Part shown: piece after piece, positions 6,046-10,170 of the stretch
Layout of the letters: the number at the start of each line of letters is the position of its first letter
How positions within the stretch are numbered: position 1 is the stretch's first letter
Assembly (NCBI GenBank): GCA_023253615.1
Contig: JALRFZ010000328.1
Span: 1-10,170 of the forward strand
Direction of reading: 5' to 3'
Source of the DNA: Verrucomicrobiales bacterium
Lineage (GTDB): Bacteria; Verrucomicrobiota; Verrucomicrobiia; Verrucomicrobiales; DEV007
DNA: 10,170 nucleotides
Notes under the pieces: model-generated
Told to the model about the DNA's origin: nothing
Database searches by the model: none
The model's input: the letters and a program-made list of their open reading frames with translations, nothing else
Made by a program: the position numbers and the translations under genes

Positions 6046-9000
6046 TCACTTGAAGGGATGCTCCTTCAGCAGCTCTTCCGTCGTGTAGAGCATGAGACGA
6101 CCCGGCTGTGAATCGCGCACTTTCTTCACCTGTTCGGCGGAGATGGGATCGGCCTGGTTGCCGAAGCTGTTCCGCACGAAGGTCAGGACGTTGGCGATTT
6201 CCTCGTCCTTGAGCATGCCTCCGAAGGGCGTCATCGGGACCTGGCCGTCGTACTTCTTCCCATTCACCTCGAGCGGCCCCATCAGACCGTAGAGGGTCAG
6301 CTTGATGAGCCGGTCGGCATCCTCGGTGACCCAGCGGCTTTTCTCGATCGGAGGGAACGCCGGATCGAGTCCCTTGCCGGTCGGTTGGTGGCAGGTGACG
6401 CAGAGTCCCTCGCGGAAATAGATCTCTTGTCCGGCAAGGTACTGTTTCTTCGCGGCCTCACTGAGGTGGGAAGGCGCGGGAAGGACAGGATGCTCGGTCA
6501 CTTCCTTTTCCGCCACCCCGGCGAGTCGATCCTTCGCGGTCTGGACGGCGTTCTTGCTCCAATCGTCGGTGGGCAGGGCCGCCGCGACTTCGACGATCTT
6601 CTTCGCTGCATTCGTATCGGGAATCCAAGAGGCGGCCACGGTCGCCTCGAGCCGGACGCGCCCCTCGGGATCGGACGCGGCTTTCTCAAGGAGGGCGGCG
6701 TGATCGGCGAGACGATGGTGCTGGTAGCGCACCACGCGGACCGCGGCGGCACGCACGCGGAAATCGGACGAGGCGAGCAGCTCGCGCAGCAGGGTCTCGT
6801 CCACGGCGTTCATCCCCCAGGTGACCCAGAGGGCTTCGAGGCGATGGTGTTCGAAACCGGGATCGGCTTTGTCGAGGGCGGCGACCCAGGTCTTCACCGC
6901 CGGCAGCACTTCCCCGACGGGATGGGTGCGCAAGGCCCGGCGACTGCGGTAGCGGGTGCGGTTTTCGGGGAGCTTCAGATTCTCAAGCAGCTCTCCAATG
7001 CTTGCCCCGGCGACCTTCGCGGGCTCGACGAGCGGACGCGCGGGATAGGTGATGCGATAGATGCGGCCGTGGACGTGGTCGCGCAGGGGATCACGGGCAT
7101 TGTGCTGCATGTGCCCGATGAGGACGTTGTGCCAGTCGATCACGTAGAGCGAACCATCAGGCGCGAACTCGAGATCGACGGGACGGAAGTTGCCATCGGT
7201 CGAGGTGAGGAGATCATGACGGAAGGTCGTCTTGTAGCCGGTGCCTTCGTCCTCGATCTGGTGCTGTTTGATACCGAGGAATCCGATCGCGTTGCAGAGC
7301 ACGATGTCGCCCTGCACTTCGTCGGGGAAGTGGCGCGAAGAGACGATCTCGAGCCCGGAGGTGGGCCGCACGCTCTGTCCCTTGGGCACGAGATCGGGTG
7401 TCGAGGGCGTCTTGCTGCCATAGGTGGACTTCACCGAGACGGGCAGCATCCAGTTCATGCTGGGTCCGGAGGTATGAAGGAAGAAATCCTGCCCCCATTT
7501 GTCGAAGACGGCACCCCAGGGATTCGGGATGGCGAGCTGGGCGGTGCGCTCGAGCTGGAAGCGCTGCGGGCTGAAACGGTAGAACCCGCCATCGACCGCA
7601 CGCACCGGGCCATACGGGGTCTCGACGTTGGTGTGGAGGAAGACCCCCTCGCACATCATGAAAGCGCCGGAGGGATCGGCGGTGAAGGCGCTGATGGCAT
7701 GGTGGGTGTCGTGGGTATCGAAGCCGCCCAGGATGATCTCGGTCGAGTCGGCCTTGTCATCGCCGTCGGTGTCACGGAGGAGGATGAGATTCGGCTCTTG
7801 CGAGACATAGACGCCCTCGGGGGCGAACTCGAAACCGATCGGCAGGTGGAGTTTGTCGGCGAAAACAGTCTCCTTGTCGGCCCGGCCGTCGCCGTCGGTA
7901 TCCTCGTAGATGAGGAGTTTGTCATCAGGCAGCGCGTCGCCGGGACGATAGTGCGGATAGGTCGGCATCACCGCGACCCAGAGCCGGCCCTTGTCGTCGA
8001 AGGAGAGCTGCATCGGATTGGCGAGATTCGGGAACTCCTTTTCGGAAGCGAACAGTTTGACCTGATAACCTTCCGGCACGGTCAGGGATTTCTCGGCGGC
8101 CTCGCCGTAGAGGTATTCCGTGCTGCCGTTCTTCACGCTCGGCTGGTAATTCGTCGGCACGGGCGGCAGCGGGTGGGTCTTCGAATCATCAACGGCCAGC
8201 TCGGTCTTCTTTCCGGCGGCGACATCGTGGATGAGCTGATCGCGGAGGGCCGCCATCTCGCGGGTCTTTTTGACTTCGTCAGGATAGTTCTGCGGGCCGA
8301 AGGGATTGTAGCGCTGCCCGTGGGTGTGGACACCGTTGAGGATGTGATAGTCGCTGTTCCAGAACCAGTCCTTCTGTTTCACCGCTCCTTGGACGAGCCC
8401 GGGGTCGGCCGTGGATTTCCGGGGCGTCTCGCCGTAGAGCCCGTTCGCGAGGATCTCGGCGAGCTGGCGGTAACCGTCCTCGGTGGGGATGAACCCACCG
8501 GTGGTGAAGGGCTCTTCGGTCGTTTCGTAAAGGGCCTTGGTGGGATGGAAAAGATCGATGTAGGTGAGCTGGTGTTTCTTGGCCACCGTCTCCATCGCCG
8601 CGGCGTAGAGCGCGAGATTCGCATTCTCTTTTTCTCCCTTGGGCAGATCGCGTTTCGCGCTCTGGTCCTCGTAGGCGATCGGAGAGACGAGGACGAGCCG
8701 GGGTGCCGCCTCGCCGTTGTAGGCCTTCGAAAGGGTATGCTGGACGAAGGCATCGAGCTCGGCCTGGTAGTTCGCGACGGCATCGGCTCCGTCGAAGGAT
8801 TCGTTGTAGCCGAAGAACGCGACGACGGTGTCGGCCTTCAGGTGGTGGAGCCACTGGTCGGGCGTGGGGAAGAAACCCTTGCCATTGTGGATGGTTTTGT
8901 CAGGATGGAATTTCTCGGCCCCGGGGAAGGCCCACTGCGAGACGCGCGACGGATGAGGACGGAAGCCGGGTGTGTCGCCGGGCCTGCCCATGTTGCGCAG

Positions 9001-10170
9001 GAAAAGGGCGGCGTCCGGGAAACGCAGATGCAGCTCGGTCTCGAGCCGGCTGTAGTAGACATCGCGCTCGGCAAGACCGTTGCCGATGAAAACGATGCGC
9101 TCGCCCTTCTCCGGAGCGGTCGCGGATTGCGGACGGGCCTTCGCCGCCGCCGGGGGATCGACCTCGGGAGCATGCGGAGCTCCGTCGCCGCTGTTGTCAG
9201 GGCGCTTCTTCTCCTCGGCTTTCGCGGCTTTTTCGGAAGCGCTCGGTGCCTTGGCCGCGGGAATCTTCAAATCCGAGGTCGCCGGGCTTTTGCCAAGGGC
9301 GTAGTCGGCGGGCTTGCGGTTCAGCTTTTTGTAATGATCACTGCCGAGTCCGGCGTAGAATGAAGGGGCGAAGGAATCGACGGGTTCGACATCGCCCTTG
9401 GCGGGCACGGTCCGACCGGTGAGGTGGAGCGACGCATTCACGATAAGGCGGCGCAGGTCTTCGTCAGAGAAATCGACCGAGGCACCGAGCGTCGTGCAGA
9501 AGGCCCGGCCCTTCGTCTTGCCGTCGGGCGCGGTGTATTCACGGAGCCAGGCGAGCGGCATCGGGGGATCGTTCTGCTTTCCGGCGACGGACTTGGACGC
9601 CGGATCGAGGGACTCGGTCACCTCGCCGCGGAGGAAGAGCGTCACCGCATGAGGATCGAGATTGGCGATGCCGTAGACATCGGTCGTCGCGAAGATCTCG
9701 CCGACGCCGCGCATGATCTCATGGGATCCGTTCGAGGTGACCGGGACGCTGCGGGTGCCCTCGACCTTGTGTTTGCCGTGGTGATTCACCCACTTTTCCC
9801 CGAGGATCTTCAGGCCGAACTCCGACCATTTGAAATCGCCGGTCGCGGCATCGCCCCGGAAGGCGTGGGTCGCGGTGCGGATGCCGATGACGGGCTTGCC
9901 CGCGTTGAGAAACTCCGCGAAATTCGCGATCTGGTCGTCGGGCAGTTGGCGGAAGCGCGTGCCGATGATCATGAGATCGGCGGTGTCGAGTTCCTCCGTG
10001 CCCGGGATGTTCTTCTGGAAGTTGGAATCGATGTAGCCGCCCTCGGGGTTGATCGCGAAGAGCACGACACAATCGAAGCCGTATTTCTGGCTGAGGATTT
10101 TGCCGAGCATGGGCATGGTCTCCTCGGTGCGGTATTCCTCGTCGCCCGACACGAGCACGATCTTTTTGCC
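6046..10170 (-). CDS. PVC-type multidomain protein: ThuA, SGNH-like, dehydrogenase propeller, HEAT-like, cytochrome c (5' end missing)
   Basis: The frame is open to the right edge, so the true start and presumably a signal peptide lie outside. GTG 10158 is inside the first ThuA strand (KKIVLVSGDEEYR) and is not the start. Residues are numbered from that GTG (1370 visible). Residues 1-250: ThuA-like, with AGKPVIGIRTATHAF at 86-100. Residues 255-350: Ala/Pro/Lys-rich linker. Residues 351-577: SGNH-hydrolase-like, with block III as GYNE (450-453). However GNG (359-361) stands where GDS with its catalytic Ser is expected, and DGYR (561-564) where DxxH is expected. Residues about 686-1038: the Pirellula/Verrucomicrobium 'membrane-bound dehydrogenase' propeller (TIGR02604 type), with two Ca-loop-like motifs DTDGDGRAD (753-761) and DTDGDDKAD (796-804). 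Residues about 1052-1215: HEAT-like helices. Residues about 1235-1335: cytochrome c with CVTCH (1253-1257) binding heme, and Met1309 in PMTPFGG as likely axial ligand. It is probably periplasmic and probably oxidises a sugar-like substrate, passing electrons to the heme; the substrate is unknown. Confidence 0.9.
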   Translation of the reverse strand, partial: GKKIVLVSGDEEYRTEETMPMLGKILSQKYGFDCVVLFAINPEGGYIDSNFQKNIPGTEELDTADLMIIGTRFRQLPDDQIANFAEFLNAGKPVIGIRTATHAFRGDAATGDFKWSEFGLKILGEKWVNHHGKHKVEGTRSVPVTSNGSHEIMRGVGEIFATTDVYGIANLDPHAVTLFLRGEVTESLDPASKSVAGKQNDPPMPLAWLREYTAPDGKTKGRAFCTTLGASVDFSDEDLRRLIVNASLHLTGRTVPAKGDVEPVDSFAPSFYAGLGSDHYKKLNRKPADYALGKSPATSDLKIPAAKAPSASEKAAKAEEKKRPDNSGDGAPHAPEVDPPAAAKARPQSATAPEKGERIVFIGNGLAERDVYYSRLETELHLRFPDAALFLRNMGRPGDTPGFRPHPSRVSQWAFPGAEKFHPDKTIHNGKGFFPTPDQWLHHLKADTVVAFFGYNESFDGADAVANYQAELDAFVQHTLSKAYNGEAAPRLVLVSPIAYEDQSAKRDLPKGEKENANLALYAAAMETVAKKHQLTYIDLFHPTKALYETTEEPFTTGGFIPTEDGYRQLAEILANGLYGETPRKSTADPGLVQGAVKQKDWFWNSDYHILNGVHTHGQRYNPFGPQNYPDEVKKTREMAALRDQLIHDVAAGKKTELAVDDSKTHPLPPVPTNYQPSVKNGSTEYLYGEAAEKSLTVPEGYQVKLFASEKEFPNLANPMQLSFDDKGRLWVAVMPTYPHYRPGDALPDDKLLIYEDTDGDGRADKETVFADKLHLPIGFEFAPEGVYVSQEPNLILLRDTDGDDKADSTEIILGGFDTHDTHHAISAFTADPSGAFMMCEGVFLHTNVETPYGPVRAVDGGFYRFSPQRFQLERTAQLAIPNPWGAVFDKWGQDFFLHTSGPSMNWMLPVSVKSTYGSKTPSTPDLVPKGQSVRPTSGLEIVSSRHFPDEVQGDIVLCNAIGFLGIKQHQIEDEGTGYKTTFRHDLLTSTDGNFRPVDLEFAPDGSLYVIDWHNVLIGHMQHNARDPLRDHVHGRIYRITYPARPLVEPAKVAGASIGELLENLKLPENRTRYRSRRALRTHPVGEVLPAVKTWVAALDKADPGFEHHRLEALWVTWGMNAVDETLLRELLASSDFRVRAAAVRVVRYQHHRLADHAALLEKAASDPEGRVRLEATVAASWIPDTNAAKKIVEVAAALPTDDWSKNAVQTAKDRLAGVAEKEVTEHPVLPAPSHLSEAAKKQYLAGQEIYFREGLCVTCHQPTGKGLDPAFPPIEKSRWVTEDADRLIKLTLYGLMGPLEVNGKKYDGQVPMTPFGGMLKDEEIANVLTFVRNSFGNQADPISAEQVKKVRDSQPGRLMLYTTEELLKEHPFK

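Noticed and set aside
6385..9363. A 992-codon open frame on the plus strand, antisense to the multidomain cytochrome gene
   Set aside because: It lies wholly within the minus-strand gene. It encodes Gly/Val/Glu/Arg-rich sequence with no recognisable domain, while the minus strand encodes clear motifs (CVTCH, ThuA, propeller). Long antisense frames are expected from biased codons in high-G+C DNA.
10156..10158. GTG as the start codon of the large minus-strand gene
   Set aside because: The frame stays open to the window edge and the upstream codons (GKKI) complete the first strand of the ThuA-like domain, so the real start is outside the window.

Overview
The window looks like a chromosomal segment of a high-G+C Verrucomicrobiota bacterium, or more broadly the PVC superphylum. 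The main evidence is the long minus-strand gene. It has the architecture typical of Pirellula/Verrucomicrobium-type proteins: ThuA-like domain, SGNH-like domain, 'membrane-bound dehydrogenase' propeller, HEAT-like helices and a C-terminal CxxCH cytochrome c. The secreted isochorismatase-ThuA fusion and the ceramidase-like protein with a GGDQNP motif fit the same group. No rRNA, marker protein or species-specific element is present, so the genus cannot be named.

Layout. (1) Positions 3-119 hold the 3' end of an unidentified plus-strand gene. (2) Positions 268-4792 hold four tightly spaced plus-strand genes. Each starts with a signal peptide: a neutral-ceramidase-like protein, an alpha/beta hydrolase with a Ser-Asp-His triad, an isochorismatase-ThuA fusion, and a small secreted protein of unknown function. 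Gaps are 34 and 31 bp, and the last two genes overlap by ATGA, so this is probably one operon for extracytoplasmic hydrolases. (3) Positions 4920-5660 hold a small cytoplasmic/membrane cluster: a YdcH-like (DUF465) coiled-coil protein, a 42-residue single-pass membrane peptide, and a DksA/TraR-type zinc-finger protein whose ATG overlaps the peptide's stop codon. (4) On the minus strand, convergent to all of this, lie the multidomain cytochrome protein (6046 to beyond the right edge, 5' end missing) and, 4 bp downstream, a small two-helix membrane protein of visibly lower G+C.

How the genes may work together. The two convergent units both encode secreted proteins with a ThuA-like domain, and the two copies share an obvious conserved block (18 of 40 residues identical). 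ThuA relatives are linked to sugar utilisation. The PVC dehydrogenase-cytochrome fusions are thought to oxidise extracytoplasmic substrates and pass electrons to a c-type heme. A reasonable but unproven reading is a locus for periplasmic breakdown of glycans or glycolipids. The DksA-like cluster is probably unrelated regulation or housekeeping.

I see no CRISPR array, phage, transposon, tRNA or defence system. No stretch over 300 bases lacks a gene.
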